Assembly: GCA_964489525.1 (NCBI GenBank)
Contig: CAZAYY010000006.1
Coordinates: forward strand, 1-64,000
DNA from: CAZAYY01 sp964489525
GTDB taxonomy: Bacteria; Chloroflexota; Anaerolineae; Anaerolineales; JABWBV01
DNA: 64,000 nucleotides
Direction of reading: 5' to 3'
A program made the translations under genes and the position numbers. The first letter of the stretch is position 1. Each line of letters starts with the position of its first letter. This document shows positions 17,213 through 26,378 of this stretch, in pieces. The notes below the pieces were generated by a model, which saw only the letters and a list, made by a program, of their open reading frames with translations, did not search any database and was not told the origin of the DNA.

Positions 17213-19390
17213 TCAGCCAGCGTTAATCACCTGGGGGCCAGACGACAGCGCCTGAACCGCTGCAAACGAAGCCCGGGTTACCCCAATCAGGTGGCTGTAG
17301 GGGATGGGTGGGGGTCCGGCGGTGGTTACCGCCTGGGCAAAGGCCTGCCAGATGGCCTTGTGGCCTTTGTCCTGGCGCAGGCGAGTTTGGGCCACGCTGC
17401 GCCGGCCATCCTGCACCATTTCCAACCGGCGGAAGTCTTCCAAAACGGCCACGCGCCCGGAACAAAAAACCTCAACCCGTTCTTTGGAAAAAGACTTGTC
17501 GCCATTGGCCAGGTAAAAAACCGTCCCTACCGAGCCATCCGGAAAAGTAAAGGTCAACTGCACATTGTCCTGGCGGTATTTTCCGGCATCGGGAAGCGAG
17601 TGGCCAGCCACGTTCACCGGCGGCGCACCCACCAGGTAGGTGAGAAAATCGATAAAATGGCATCCCTCCCCGATCACCCGGCCGCCGCCCTGGTCCGGGT
17701 CGTGCAGCCAATGGGTCAGGGGCAAATACCCGGCATTCACCCGGTAGCTCATCATAAGCGGCTCCTGACGCGAAGCAAAAAAAGCGCGCATCTTCAGCGC
17801 CAGGGGGGCAAAACGGCGGTTAAAACCCACGGTAATCAGCGGTCCGCTGGCTTCATCCTCCAGGTAAGGCAGAAGGGCAGCCAATTCATCATCCTGGATA
17901 GCCAGGGGTTTTTCACAAAAAACATTTTTACCCGCCTGCAGCCCGGCCAGCACCTGGCTGGCATGCAAATTGTGGCGGGTGAGCACGGCAAGGGTGTTCA
18001 CATCCGGATGGGCAATCACCTCCATGTCCTGGCTGGCGGCGAACTTAAATCCATATTTGTTGGCGGCGTGCCGGGCAGTCACCCCCGAAGCAGAGGCAAC
18101 CCCCACCAGGGAAACCTGGGGAATTTGCTTCAAGGTGGGCAGCAGCACCGCCGAAGCAAAATTTCCCGCCCCCAACAACCCAACTTTACAGGCGGTTTGT
18201 TGCTCGCGAGGAATTATTCCCGGCTGTGCCGCCGGGGGTGGCGTGGGCTTCAAGTCCGGCAGCGGCTCCAGCGCTTGTGGGTACGAAAGCAGAATACCCA
18301 GGAAGGGCTGTTTAACCTTGCCTGTGATCAACTGGTAAGCCTCTGTGGCCTCCTCCACCGAAAAACGGTGCGAAACCAGGGGCTGCACATCCAGGCGTTT
18401 TGCCGCCAGCAAATCTACAAAGGCTTCCAGGTTGCGGCCTTCTGTCCAACGGACATATCCAAACGGATAATCCACCCCGCCTTCTTCATAGACCGGGTCG
18501 TATCTTCCAGGGCCGTAAGAGCGGGAATTGAGGAAGGTAATTTCCTTGGCAAAGTAGGCTTTACGGGGGATTTCCAACCCCACCGCCCCCACAGCAACCA
18601 CCCGCGCCCGGTCACGGGCAATATCACCCGCCAGGGTAACCGGGTCGTTCGAACTGGTGTCAGCACAAATCAGGATGGCGTCCAGGCCGCGGCCGCGCGA
18701 AAAAGCCAGGGCAGCCTCTTCCGATTCGCTGCGCAGCACAGCCGTGCAGCCCAACGAACGGGCCAAGGCCACCCGGTTTGGATCCAGGTCTACCCCAAAC
18801 ACATGGCAGCCTGCCGCCTGGGCTAACCCGGCAGCCAACAGCCCCAGCAGCCCCAGGCCAATAATGCCCACCCGCTCCCCCAACTGGGTTTCGGCCAGGC
18901 GGAAGCCATGCATGGAGATCGCGCCCAGGGTTGCAAAGGCGGCTGATTCAAAATCCACTTCGTCGGGCAGTGATGCCAGCAAATTTACCGGAACCACCGC
19001 ATACTCCGCATGGACGGCATACCCGCCGCCGGCGCAAGCCACCCGCTGGCCCACCTGCCAACCGGTCACCCCCTCGCCCAATGCCACAATGACCCCTGAA
19101 GAAGAGTAGCCCAACACCATCGGCTGGTCGAGCCGGCTGAACGCCGATTCCAGGGCAGTCAGCGGCCCTTCCCGGCGCATTTTGTCCAGAAGCTGGCGCA
19201 CCAGGTCGGGGCGCGAACGGGCTTTGCCCACCAGCGATTTTTCTGCAAAAGAAACCACCATTCGTTCGGTGCCTGCCGAAACCAATGAGGCCGCCGTCCG
19301 CACCAACACCATCCCCGGGCGGGGGGTTGGGATGGGCACATCCATAATTTCGGTTTCACCCGTGCGCATGTTTTGAAGAAGTTGTTTCAT
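17213..19390 (-). CDS. Two-domain oxidoreductase: zinc-less MDR fused to Gfo/Idh/MocA
   Basis: 725-residue fusion. Residues 1 to about 350 are a medium-chain dehydrogenase/reductase (TAASLVSAGTERM, GYSSSGVIVALGEGVTGW, nucleotide loop GIIGLGLLGLLAAG). The residues that normally hold catalytic zinc are not evident. From about residue 385 it becomes a Gfo/Idh/MocA NAD(P)-dependent sugar dehydrogenase (VGLLGAGNFASAVLLP, KNVFCEKPLAI, HFIDFLTYLVG). Such bi-domain enzymes usually occur near polysaccharide or inositol genes. The ATG at 19390 (MKQLLQNMRTGETE) was chosen over the 46-residue longer frame because homology starts there. It lies 23 bp downstream of the UPF0316 pair. The substrate is unknown. 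Confidence 0.88.
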   Translation of the reverse strand: MKQLLQNMRTGETEIMDVPIPTPRPGMVLVRTAASLVSAGTERMVVSFAEKSLVGKARSRPDLVRQLLDKMRREGPLTALESAFSRLDQPMVLGYSSSGVIVALGEGVTGWQVGQRVACAGGGYAVHAEYAVVPVNLLASLPDEVDFESAAFATLGAISMHGFRLAETQLGERVGIIGLGLLGLLAAGLAQAAGCHVFGVDLDPNRVALARSLGCTAVLRSESEEAALAFSRGRGLDAILICADTSSNDPVTLAGDIARDRARVVAVGAVGLEIPRKAYFAKEITFLNSRSYGPGRYDPVYEEGGVDYPFGYVRWTEGRNLEAFVDLLAAKRLDVQPLVSHRFSVEEATEAYQLITGKVKQPFLGILLSYPQALEPLPDLKPTPPPAAQPGIIPREQQTACKVGLLGAGNFASAVLLPTLKQIPQVSLVGVASASGVTARHAANKYGFKFAASQDMEVIAHPDVNTLAVLTRHNLHASQVLAGLQAGKNVFCEKPLAIQDDELAALLPYLEDEASGPLITVGFNRRFAPLALKMRAFFASRQEPLMMSYRVNAGYLPLTHWLHDPDQGGGRVIGEGCHFIDFLTYLVGAPPVNVAGHSLPDAGKYRQDNVQLTFTFPDGSVGTVFYLANGDKSFSKERVEVFCSGRVAVLEDFRRLEMVQDGRRSVAQTRLRQDKGHKAIWQAFAQAVTTAGPPPIPYSHLIGVTRASFAAVQALSSGPQVINAG

Positions 19391-19413
19391 GATGGATTCT
19401 CTCGTTGTAATTT

Positions 19414-19920
19414 TTAACCTTTTAACGCGGTTCGGAGCCTGACATTTGTAACCGTGACAAACGCGCTGGGGTCGGTTTGCTCTACCAGGGATTTTAGACG
19501 AGGAACCTGGCGGCGGGGAATGCTGCACATTAAAATGCCCACGGTGCCATCTTTGCCCCGCCCCGAAAGCTGCACCACAGGAAAGCCCGCGCTGGTGAGC
19601 ACCTCAAAAATGCTGGCGCTCCACCGGGAACTTATTACCCGCACATGGCCATAACCAGGCCCAAACTTACCCTCAAGCCAGGTTCCCATTGCCGTCCCTG
19701 TGGCAAAGCCCAGGGCATATACCACCAGGTTGAGCCAGTTGCTCATGTCTGCAACTACCATCCGCATGGTAAACAAGAACACCCATGAGCCGCAAAAAGC
19801 CAGGATCCAGGCGAGCCGTTTTCGCCCGCGGGTGATGGCCAATAAACGCATCACGGCCAGCGATACATCTAAAATGCGTAAAACGAAAATGAGCAGCAGG
19901 GAAAAAATGGAAACGCCCAT
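19414..19920 (-). CDS. UPF0316 (DUF5698/DUF2179) membrane protein, copy 2
   Basis: 168-residue integral membrane protein with three helices in the first 95 residues (ISLLLIFVLRILDVSLAVMR-like opening, WVFLFTMRMVV, LVVYALGFATGTAMGTWLEG). A cytoplasmic DUF2179 domain follows (GYGHVRVISS, LSGRGKDGTVGILMC, DPSAFVTVTNVR). The function is not established; DUF2179 domains are thought to sense small ligands. Its ATG overlaps the stop of the upstream paralogue by one base (TGATG), so the two are probably translationally coupled and may form a heteromeric complex. Confidence 0.88.
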   Translation of the reverse strand: MGVSIFSLLLIFVLRILDVSLAVMRLLAITRGRKRLAWILAFCGSWVFLFTMRMVVADMSNWLNLVVYALGFATGTAMGTWLEGKFGPGYGHVRVISSRWSASIFEVLTSAGFPVVQLSGRGKDGTVGILMCSIPRRQVPRLKSLVEQTDPSAFVTVTNVRLRTALKG

Positions 19921-20453
19921 CAGGGCCTCCAGTAGCCGCGCCGGAGCGGGCGAACCTCCTCGGATGTCACAAACACGTCTGGATCCACTTCCTGGGCTAG
20001 GGTAATCACTTTGCCCACATGCTTACGCAGTACATTGCAGTTTATCAACGTAACCATGCCATCTTTGCCTGTGCCCGAAAGTTCTGTCAGGGCAAAACCT
20101 TCTTCACGCAGGCGGTTGGCAATCGCCGAGCCGCGCCGGGGGCTGATGATCCGTAAATGGATATGCCCAATGGCCAGCTTTTCTTCCAACCAGATGCCCA
20201 GCACATTGCCCGTGGCAAACCCGGCGGCATATCCGAACATCATCAGAATGTTGCTCAGGTTGCTCATAACGGACGTGATCGCCAGCACAAAAACCAGGGA
20301 TTGGAAAAACCCAAGCACCCAGGCGATTTCTTTTCGCCCGCGCAGCACAAACAAAACCCGCAGTGTATCCAGGCTCATATCCGTCAGGCGCAGGAGAAAA
20401 ACGTAACCCGCGCCCAACCAAATTTGAGAATCAGCAAACATAGACCAGTCCAT
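19920..20453 (-). CDS. UPF0316 (DUF5698/DUF2179) membrane protein, copy 1
   Basis: 177-residue paralogue of the gene that follows. It has the same order of parts: three helices (WLGAGYVFLLRLTDMSLDTL, QSLVFVLAITSVMSNL, MFGYAAGFATGNVLGIWLEE), then a DUF2179 domain (IGHIHLRIISPRRG, ELSGTGKDGMVTLINCNVLR, DPDVFVTSEEVRPL). The two proteins align end to end, which points to tandem gene duplication followed by strong divergence. It starts 97 bp after the glgP stop on the same strand. Direct function unknown. Confidence 0.88.
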   Translation of the reverse strand: MDWSMFADSQIWLGAGYVFLLRLTDMSLDTLRVLFVLRGRKEIAWVLGFFQSLVFVLAITSVMSNLSNILMMFGYAAGFATGNVLGIWLEEKLAIGHIHLRIISPRRGSAIANRLREEGFALTELSGTGKDGMVTLINCNVLRKHVGKVITLAQEVDPDVFVTSEEVRPLRRGYWRP

Positions 20454-20549
20454 TGCTGCCTCCAGAAAAACCCTCTCGGTTTACCCGGCCTGTATCCTCG
20501 CACCCCCCACCCCAGCCGGCCGGGATGGGGGGCAGTCACCCCGGTTTTC

Positions 20550-22721
20550 TTAATCTTCTTCATCCATCTCCGGCTGCAGTGAGGGTGCATACAGCCGGTT
20601 CATATATTCCTTAACCATGCGCCGGGTGGAAAACTGCGGTGAAATGGTGCGAATGCAGGCTTTCATCCGGGCTATCCAGTCCCCTGGCAGCCCGTCGGAA
20701 GAACGCTTGCGGTAGTAAAGCGGGATAATCTCGTTTTCGAGGGTGTCATACAGGCTGGCGGCATCGGCTGCATCTTGCGACTCTGTGTTGGGGTCGTTAC
20801 TGGCGGTGCCAATGGACCAACCATTAAATCCATCGTAAGCTTCGCACCACCAACCATCCAAAATGGAGAAATTCAACACACCGTTCAGGGCTGCCTTTTC
20901 GCCGGAAGTGCCCGACGCCTCACGCGGGCGGCGGGGAGTGTTGAGCCAGACATCCACACCCTGGGTGAGGTAGCGAGCCAGGTTCATATCGTAATCTTCC
21001 AGGAAGACCAGCCTGCCGCCATTTTCCGCCAGCTTCACCGCCCGGTAAACTTCCTGAATCAGGCGCTTACCCTGTTCGTGGTCTGGGTGAGACTTTCCGG
21101 CATAAATGATTTGAACCGGCTGATTGGAGCGGTTGAGCAGCTTTAACAGCCGCTCAAAGTCATACAGCAGCAAATCGGCTCGTTTATACGGAGCAAACCG
21201 GCGGGCAAAACCAATCGTCAGGGCATAGGGGTCAAGCAGAGCACCCTCGGCAATCACCTGGACGGGGTGATATTTACCCGCAATCCACTGCGCCCGAGCG
21301 CGTTCGCGGGCGTAATAGACCAGTTTACGCTTGAGGTGGCGGCGAACCCGCCAGAGGTCCTGGTCGGGGATATCTTCCACTTTTTCCCACATTTTCGGGT
21401 CGTCAATGTGTTCGCGCCAATTTTGACCGAGGTACCGATCAAACAGCACGCCCATCCGCCGGGCAAGCCAGGTAGTGGTATGGATGCCATTGGTCACATG
21501 GGTAATGGGCACCTCGCTCACTTTGCGGTCCGGCCATAACTTCTGCCACATTGCCCGAGAAACATGGCCGTGCAGTTCCGAAACACCGTTGACATGCTTT
21601 GCAAAACGCATGGCCAGAATGGGCATCGAGAAAGTTGCACCCCAGTCCTGCTGGTTGCGGGCCAGGTCCAAGAACTGTTCGCGGGTTAGGCCCAAAACCG
21701 GCCACCAACGGGAGAAGTATTGGTCCATAGACCAGATCGGCCACTCATCATTGCCAGCTGCGATCGGGGTGTGGATGGTGAAAACATTGCTTTTGCGAAG
21801 TTTCAGACGGGCTTCCTCAAAAGTCATCCCTTGCTGGATCAGCTCACGGGAGAGTTCCAGACCCAAAAAGGCCGCGTGACCTTCATTCAAATGCCACATA
21901 TCCGGGCTGTAGCCCAAAGAGCGCAAGGCCCGGGCGCCCGCAACCGCCAGCAAATAGCGCTGAGAAATTTTTACATCCAGGTCGCTGCTGTACAGCCGGG
22001 CAGTGAGCAGCCGGTCGGTATAGTTGTTGGATTCCAAGTTGGAATCCAGAAGATACAAAGCCCTGCGGCCAACCCGCACTTCCCAAATGCGAACCTGCAC
22101 CATCCGGCCAGGAAGTTCCACGGAAACCATCAAGGGAGTCTGATCCTCTTTAAGAACGGGACAAATCGGGGAATCTTGGGTTTTAATTTGAAATTCTTTG
22201 GTTTCCTGCCAGCCATCTTCGGTGATGCGTTGGGAGAAATAGCCCTGGGTGTACAAAAGCCCTACGGATACCATGGGCAGGTCTATATCACTGGCCTCCT
22301 TCACATGATCTCCAGAGAGCACACCCAGGCCACCCGCATACACGGGCAGCACTTCATGCAAACCAAATTCCATGGAAAGGTAAGCAATCGTTTTCCCCAT
22401 CAACTGGGGGTAGGTGGTCTTGAACCAGGTATCTTCCGCAGCCATATAGGTATCAAAGGCTTTGAACACCCTGCGATAATGGTCCATGTAATAGCGGTCG
22501 GCCAACATCGCATCCACCCTGGCCTGGCTGACTCTCCGCAAAAAAACAACAGGATTATGGTAAATTTCTTCCCATAAGTCATAATCCATCAGGCTGAACA
22601 GGCGCTGGGCTTCAGGGTTCCAGGTCCACCAGAAGTTATAGGCAAGTTCTGAGAGCCTTAAAAGGCGTTTAGGCAACCCGAAAGAATCGGGCGTAGCAGC
22701 ACGAAAAGAGGTTGAAGTCAT
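20550..22721 (-). CDS. glgP: Alpha-glucan (glycogen) phosphorylase, GT35
   Basis: Releases glucose-1-phosphate from alpha-1,4-glucans using phosphate and PLP. At 723 residues it is the shorter class with an N-terminal DUF3417 segment (ELAYNFWWTWNPEAQRLF at about residue 27). Further signatures are YLSMEFGLHEVLPVYAGGLG, WHLNEGHAAFLGLE, ITHVTNGIHTTTW, FARRFAPYKRADL and the PLP-lysine segment EASGTSGEKAALNG. The C-terminus is acidic (QPEMDEED). The start at 22721 gives the family N-terminus. A stem-loop lies in its leader. It is the natural intracellular partner of the secreted amylopullulanase at 58801-64000, though not linked to it. Confidence 0.95.
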   Translation of the reverse strand: MTSTSFRAATPDSFGLPKRLLRLSELAYNFWWTWNPEAQRLFSLMDYDLWEEIYHNPVVFLRRVSQARVDAMLADRYYMDHYRRVFKAFDTYMAAEDTWFKTTYPQLMGKTIAYLSMEFGLHEVLPVYAGGLGVLSGDHVKEASDIDLPMVSVGLLYTQGYFSQRITEDGWQETKEFQIKTQDSPICPVLKEDQTPLMVSVELPGRMVQVRIWEVRVGRRALYLLDSNLESNNYTDRLLTARLYSSDLDVKISQRYLLAVAGARALRSLGYSPDMWHLNEGHAAFLGLELSRELIQQGMTFEEARLKLRKSNVFTIHTPIAAGNDEWPIWSMDQYFSRWWPVLGLTREQFLDLARNQQDWGATFSMPILAMRFAKHVNGVSELHGHVSRAMWQKLWPDRKVSEVPITHVTNGIHTTTWLARRMGVLFDRYLGQNWREHIDDPKMWEKVEDIPDQDLWRVRRHLKRKLVYYARERARAQWIAGKYHPVQVIAEGALLDPYALTIGFARRFAPYKRADLLLYDFERLLKLLNRSNQPVQIIYAGKSHPDHEQGKRLIQEVYRAVKLAENGGRLVFLEDYDMNLARYLTQGVDVWLNTPRRPREASGTSGEKAALNGVLNFSILDGWWCEAYDGFNGWSIGTASNDPNTESQDAADAASLYDTLENEIIPLYYRKRSSDGLPGDWIARMKACIRTISPQFSTRRMVKEYMNRLYAPSLQPEMDEED

Positions 22722-22743
22722 GATGTAGTTTTCCTCGTTTGGG

Positions 22744-22768
22744 CGCTGGGGGCATCATTGCCCCAGCG
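22744..22768 (-). promoter_or_regulatory. Stem-loop in the glgP leader
   Basis: Ten base pairs with one bulged base and a TCAT loop (CGCTGGGG-GCA against TGCCCCAGCG), 23 bases before the glgP start. There is no U-run, so it is not a classical terminator. It may stabilise the mRNA or affect translation. Confidence 0.4.
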
Positions 22769-22797
22769 TGGGGTTATTTCGCAATCGCCCGAATATC

Positions 22798-22826
22798 TTA
22801 CCACAACGAGTGCAATAGGATAGAAT
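22798..22826 (+). promoter_or_regulatory. Candidate sigma-70 promoter of the kinase-lut operon
   Basis: TTACCA at 22798-22803, a 17-base spacer, and TAGAAT at 22821-22826. The start site would be near 22833, giving a leader of about 50 nt before the GTG at 22883. The -35 matches four of six consensus bases. Confidence 0.4.
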
Positions 22827-22882
22827 TTAATCATAAGCGGTCTGATTGTTAACAATTGACCCAAACGTCAGGAGGATTGTTT

Positions 22883-23473
22883 GTGAATCCAGGAAAAATC
22901 ATTTTTCTCAATGGAACCTCAAGTTCTGGAAAAACCAGTTTACTCAAAGCCTTTCAATCCCTTTGCCCAGAACCTTACCTGGATATGGGTATAGACCGGT
23001 TCATCTGGATGCTCCCCAAGCGCTACTTGAACCGGCCGCTCTGGGATGATGTCCTGGGGCTGGCCAGTCAGGCCGGGCAAACCGGCCACCAGCTTGTCAG
23101 CGCAATGCACCAGGCCATTGCTGCCGCTGCCCTGTCTGGAATGAACATCATTGCAGACCATGTTCTGGTAGAACCCGACTGGGTGGCAGATTGTGCAGCC
23201 CGGTTTCACCAGCAACCCGCCTGGCTGGTAGGGGTGCGCTGCCCGTTGGAAATCGTGGAAGCGCGTGAAAAAGCCCGAAACGACCGGACCCTGGGCCAGG
23301 CACGCGCCCAATATATCCCGGTTCATGCCCACGGCCTGTATGACCTGGAAATTAACACCGCCCAATTCACCCCCGAGGAGGGCGCGCTCCAAATCCTGGC
23401 ACACCTTCAAAATGGCAGCCAGCCTTTTGCACTTAAGAAAATATTTGAAAACCAGGCCGGCTTGCCAAAATGA
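22883..23473 (+). CDS. Chloramphenicol-phosphotransferase-like P-loop kinase
   Basis: 196-residue P-loop protein of the CPT family (kinases that phosphorylate small hydroxylated compounds). The Walker A motif GTSSSGKTSL is at residues 11-20, DMGIDRFIWMLP follows, and NIIADHVLVEPDWVADCAAR and GVRCPLEIVEAREKAR are CPT-like. The start is a GTG at 22883 with GGAGGA seven bases upstream; the frame is open a little earlier, but without a ribosome site. Its stop overlaps the lutA start as ATGA. Whether it confers drug resistance or acts on a metabolite cannot be told, and the coupling to lactate genes argues for a metabolite. Confidence 0.85.
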   Translation: MNPGKIIFLNGTSSSGKTSLLKAFQSLCPEPYLDMGIDRFIWMLPKRYLNRPLWDDVLGLASQAGQTGHQLVSAMHQAIAAAALSGMNIIADHVLVEPDWVADCAARFHQQPAWLVGVRCPLEIVEAREKARNDRTLGQARAQYIPVHAHGLYDLEINTAQFTPEEGALQILAHLQNGSQPFALKKIFENQAGLPK

Positions 23474-24231
23474 CCCCAAACGCACCCGACGCTGTCAACC
23501 TGTTTATCACCTGCCTGTTGGATACCTTTTTCCCTGAAATTGGAGAAGCAGTGGTCATTACCCTAAACCGCGCCGGCCAGCGAGTGAACCTGCCCTCAGG
23601 GCAAACCTGCTGTGGCCAACCTGCCTACAACAGCGGCCTGCACGAAGAAGCCCGGGAAGCCGCCAGGCAAACCATTCTATCTTTGGAGAAAACCAGCAGC
23701 CCGGTGGTGGTTCCCTCCGGGTCATGCGCAGCCATGATCATTCACCACTACCCGGAATTGTTTGAAGAGGAACCCGAATGGCAGCAAAGAGCCCGGAAAC
23801 TGGCAGCAAGAACCTTTGAATTGAGCCAATACCTGGTGGATGTTCTGGGCATAACCCAATTGGGTGCAGTCTACCCCGGCAAAATCACCTACCACCCCTC
23901 CTGTCACTTGCTGCGCGAAATGAATATCCGAACCCAACCCCAAACCTTGCTGGAAAACGTGGGCAAGGCCGAAATTCTGCCGCTGCCCAACCCCGAGACC
24001 TGCTGCGGGTTTGGTGGGATTTTCTCTGTGGAACATCCAGAATTGTCCGGCGAAATGCTCCAGCGCAAACTAAACCATATTGAGCAAAGCGGCGCGCCCG
24101 TTATTGTGGTTTGTGATGCCGGGTGCCTGGCCAACATCCAGGGCGGGCTGCACCACCAGGGGCTGCCCCAACGCGTGGTTCATTTGGCTGAAATCCTGGC
24201 CTCACCCTCCCCAAGAACCAAACAACCATAA
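23470..24231 (+). CDS. lutA: Lactate utilization protein A (LutA), CCG-domain Fe-S protein
   Basis: 253-residue cytoplasmic protein with two CCG domains. The cysteine sets are FITCLLD / QTCCGQPAYNSG in the first half and YHPSCHLLREM / ETCCGFGGIFSVE in the second. With LutB and LutC it oxidises L-lactate to pyruvate and feeds electrons to the respiratory chain. The ATG overlaps the preceding kinase gene by four bases, and the stop is 6 bp before lutBC, so all three are one operon. Confidence 0.93.
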   Translation: MTPNAPDAVNLFITCLLDTFFPEIGEAVVITLNRAGQRVNLPSGQTCCGQPAYNSGLHEEAREAARQTILSLEKTSSPVVVPSGSCAAMIIHHYPELFEEEPEWQQRARKLAARTFELSQYLVDVLGITQLGAVYPGKITYHPSCHLLREMNIRTQPQTLLENVGKAEILPLPNPETCCGFGGIFSVEHPELSGEMLQRKLNHIEQSGAPVIVVCDAGCLANIQGGLHHQGLPQRVVHLAEILASPSPRTKQP

Positions 24232-24237
24232 GAAAAA

Positions 24238-26265
24238 ATGAACCCTTTGCGCAAATATGCCCTGAAAGTACAGCAGGATCCCCACCTGCAAACCGCCCTG
24301 AACAACAACGCCACCAGGCGGCAGGGTGCCTGGGTGAAGGCCTTTGAATCGCTTGACCATGTCGGAGAAATGCGCCGCCAGGCACGGGACCGCAGAACCC
24401 ACACCATTCAAAACCTGCCGCACTACCTGGAAATGTTCTGCCAAAAGGCTGCCGCCAACGTCTGGAAGGTGCATAACGCCAAAGACGCCCCCGAAGCGAA
24501 CCGGATTGTCCTGGAGATTGCCCAGAAACACCAAGCCCGCCTGGCAGCCAAATCCAAATCCATGCTCAGCGAAGAACTGAATATCAACCAGGCTCTTGAG
24601 GCCGTTGATATTCAGGTTGTTGAAACCGACCTGGGCGAATATATCATCCAACTGCGCGGGGAACGACCCTCGCACCTGATCACCCCCGCGCTGCATTTAC
24701 AAAAAGAGGATGTTGCCCGGCTGTTTCACGAAAAACTGGGCGAACCGCTGGAGGCGGACATCCCAACGATGACCCTGGCCGCTCGCAAAGCCCTGCGCGA
24801 AATATTCCTGAAAGCCGATATCGGTATATCCGGTGTGAATTTTGGCGTGGCTGAAACCGGAGCGGTTTGCCTGGTGACCAACGAAGGCAATGGCCGGATG
24901 GTCACCACCTTACCCCGGGTCCACATCGCCCTGATGGGAATCGAAAGGCTGGCCCCGACCCTGCAGGACCTGGCGTTGTATCTCGAATTACTGCCGCGCT
25001 CCAGCACCGGCCAAAAACTCACCGTGTATACCCAACTCATCCGCCAACCCCGCCAACCCGGAGAACTGGACGGCGCCCAGGAGCGCCACCTTGTATTGGT
25101 GGACAACGGGCGCAGCCTTTTTTTGGGAACCCCACTCGAAGAAGCCCTGCACTGCATTCGCTGCGGCGCCTGCTTGAACATCTGCCCGGTGTTCCAAAAC
25201 CTGAGCGGGCATGGCTACCTGGGGCTTACCGGAAAAACCACACCCTACACTGGGCCGATTGGCTCGGTGCTTTCTGCGGGCATGTTTGGCAAGGGTGAGT
25301 TTACCAGCCTCGCCAGGGCATCTTCGTTATGCGGCGCGTGCGAAGAGGTTTGCCCGGTGGGGATTCCCCTGCCCAGGCTTCTGCTGCAGGTGCGCGCCGG
25401 GCACAGTCCGGCCCAAACCCAACCCGCAGAAACAAACCCAGCGCCACAGGGCATTCCCCAAACCATTCAAACTGGACTAAAAGCCTTTGCCTGGGCAGCT
25501 GCCCGACCTGGGGCCTGGCGGCTGGCTCAAAAAAGCGCAGCCGCGGCAGCAAAGCTGGTTTCCCCCTCAAAGCGCTGGATGCCGCTCCCCCATTGGACCG
25601 GTTGGGGTACCACCCGGAATTTCCCCCGCCCTGCCCTGCAAACCTTCCAGGAGCGGTTTCCCCACATCCAACAACAGCCCTCGAAAATCGCACCCAGCCA
25701 GCCGACCTCAGCCAAAAATCTCCCTCTACCGGGCCATAATCTACCCACAACACCGGATTATGTGAATCAATTCAAGCAAGAACTGGAATTTGTGAACGGC
25801 CAAATCATCTCGGCTATGCGCAGAAATCTCCCCACGCTGATGCTTGATTTTTTATCCACGCATAACATCCAGGATATCCACGCCTGGGAGGCTCCCTTCT
25901 TGCCGATTGGTTTGTGGGATGAGCTGGCCGCCGCCGGAGTGCGCCTATCCTCCGCGCCCCACCCTTCCCTGCGCGCCGGGTTGACTGGCGCTCAAGCTGC
26001 TGTTGCTTCATCGGGATCTCTCCTCCTGGCTGGCGGTCCGGGCCGGCCTCAAACCGCTTCACTGCTTCCCGAAATCCACCTGGCCATCCTCAATCCAACA
26101 GCGATCCTCCCCACCCTTGCCGATGCCCTGCGCCTCAAGGAATGCAAAACCGCTTCCACCATCAGCCTGGTCACCGGGCCTTCCCGAACCGCAGACATCG
26201 AAATGTCCCTGACCATCGGGGTTCATGGACCGAAAAAACTGGTGGTTTTTCTCCTGGAAGATTGA
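24238..26265 (+). CDS. lutBC: LutB-LutC fusion, lactate oxidation iron-sulfur protein
   Basis: 675 residues. The first ~450 are LutB: a LUD domain (NFGVAETGAVCLVTNEGNGR, LPRVHIALMGIERLAPTLQD), then two [4Fe-4S] motifs, CIRCGACLNICPVF starting at residue 306 and CGACEEVCPVGIP at about 365. A Pro/Gln-rich linker of some 60 residues (about 400-500) leads into LutC from about residue 505 (DYVNQFKQELEFVNGQII through TADIEMSLTIGVHGPKKLVV). LutB and LutC are separate genes in Bacillus subtilis, so this is a fusion covering both. It starts 6 bp after lutA. A stop codon between the two parts is absent; the frame is continuous. Confidence 0.9.
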   Translation: MNPLRKYALKVQQDPHLQTALNNNATRRQGAWVKAFESLDHVGEMRRQARDRRTHTIQNLPHYLEMFCQKAAANVWKVHNAKDAPEANRIVLEIAQKHQARLAAKSKSMLSEELNINQALEAVDIQVVETDLGEYIIQLRGERPSHLITPALHLQKEDVARLFHEKLGEPLEADIPTMTLAARKALREIFLKADIGISGVNFGVAETGAVCLVTNEGNGRMVTTLPRVHIALMGIERLAPTLQDLALYLELLPRSSTGQKLTVYTQLIRQPRQPGELDGAQERHLVLVDNGRSLFLGTPLEEALHCIRCGACLNICPVFQNLSGHGYLGLTGKTTPYTGPIGSVLSAGMFGKGEFTSLARASSLCGACEEVCPVGIPLPRLLLQVRAGHSPAQTQPAETNPAPQGIPQTIQTGLKAFAWAAARPGAWRLAQKSAAAAAKLVSPSKRWMPLPHWTGWGTTRNFPRPALQTFQERFPHIQQQPSKIAPSQPTSAKNLPLPGHNLPTTPDYVNQFKQELEFVNGQIISAMRRNLPTLMLDFLSTHNIQDIHAWEAPFLPIGLWDELAAAGVRLSSAPHPSLRAGLTGAQAAVASSGSLLLAGGPGRPQTASLLPEIHLAILNPTAILPTLADALRLKECKTASTISLVTGPSRTADIEMSLTIGVHGPKKLVVFLLED

Positions 26266-26303
26266 TCTCTGTCCTCATTCCCTTTACTTGCCCCAGCATA
26301 ACC

Positions 26304-26337
26304 CCCAAAAAAACCACCCCGGCTCGCCGGGGTGGTT
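26304..26337 (-). terminator. Convergent terminator, ABC operon and lut operon
   Basis: Twelve-base stem AACCACCCCGGC-TC-GCCGGGGTGGTT at 26312-26337. On the minus strand it is followed by GGTTTTTTTGGGGG, so it mainly ends the ABC-transporter transcript. It could also stop the plus-strand lut transcript. Confidence 0.85.
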
Positions 26338-26378
26338 ATCAAAATCGGAATGAACAGAAGCTGCCTTCGTGAGAAGGG

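Noticed and set aside
17291..18826. A 511-codon plus-strand frame opposite the two-domain oxidoreductase.
   Set aside because: No ribosome site and no recognisable motif; the minus strand carries a complete, well-conserved protein.
20503..20532. A GC-rich inverted repeat between glgP and the UPF0316 pair, considered as a terminator.
   Set aside because: There is no T-run on the minus strand after the stem, and the next gene follows within 100 bp, so I do not call it a terminator.
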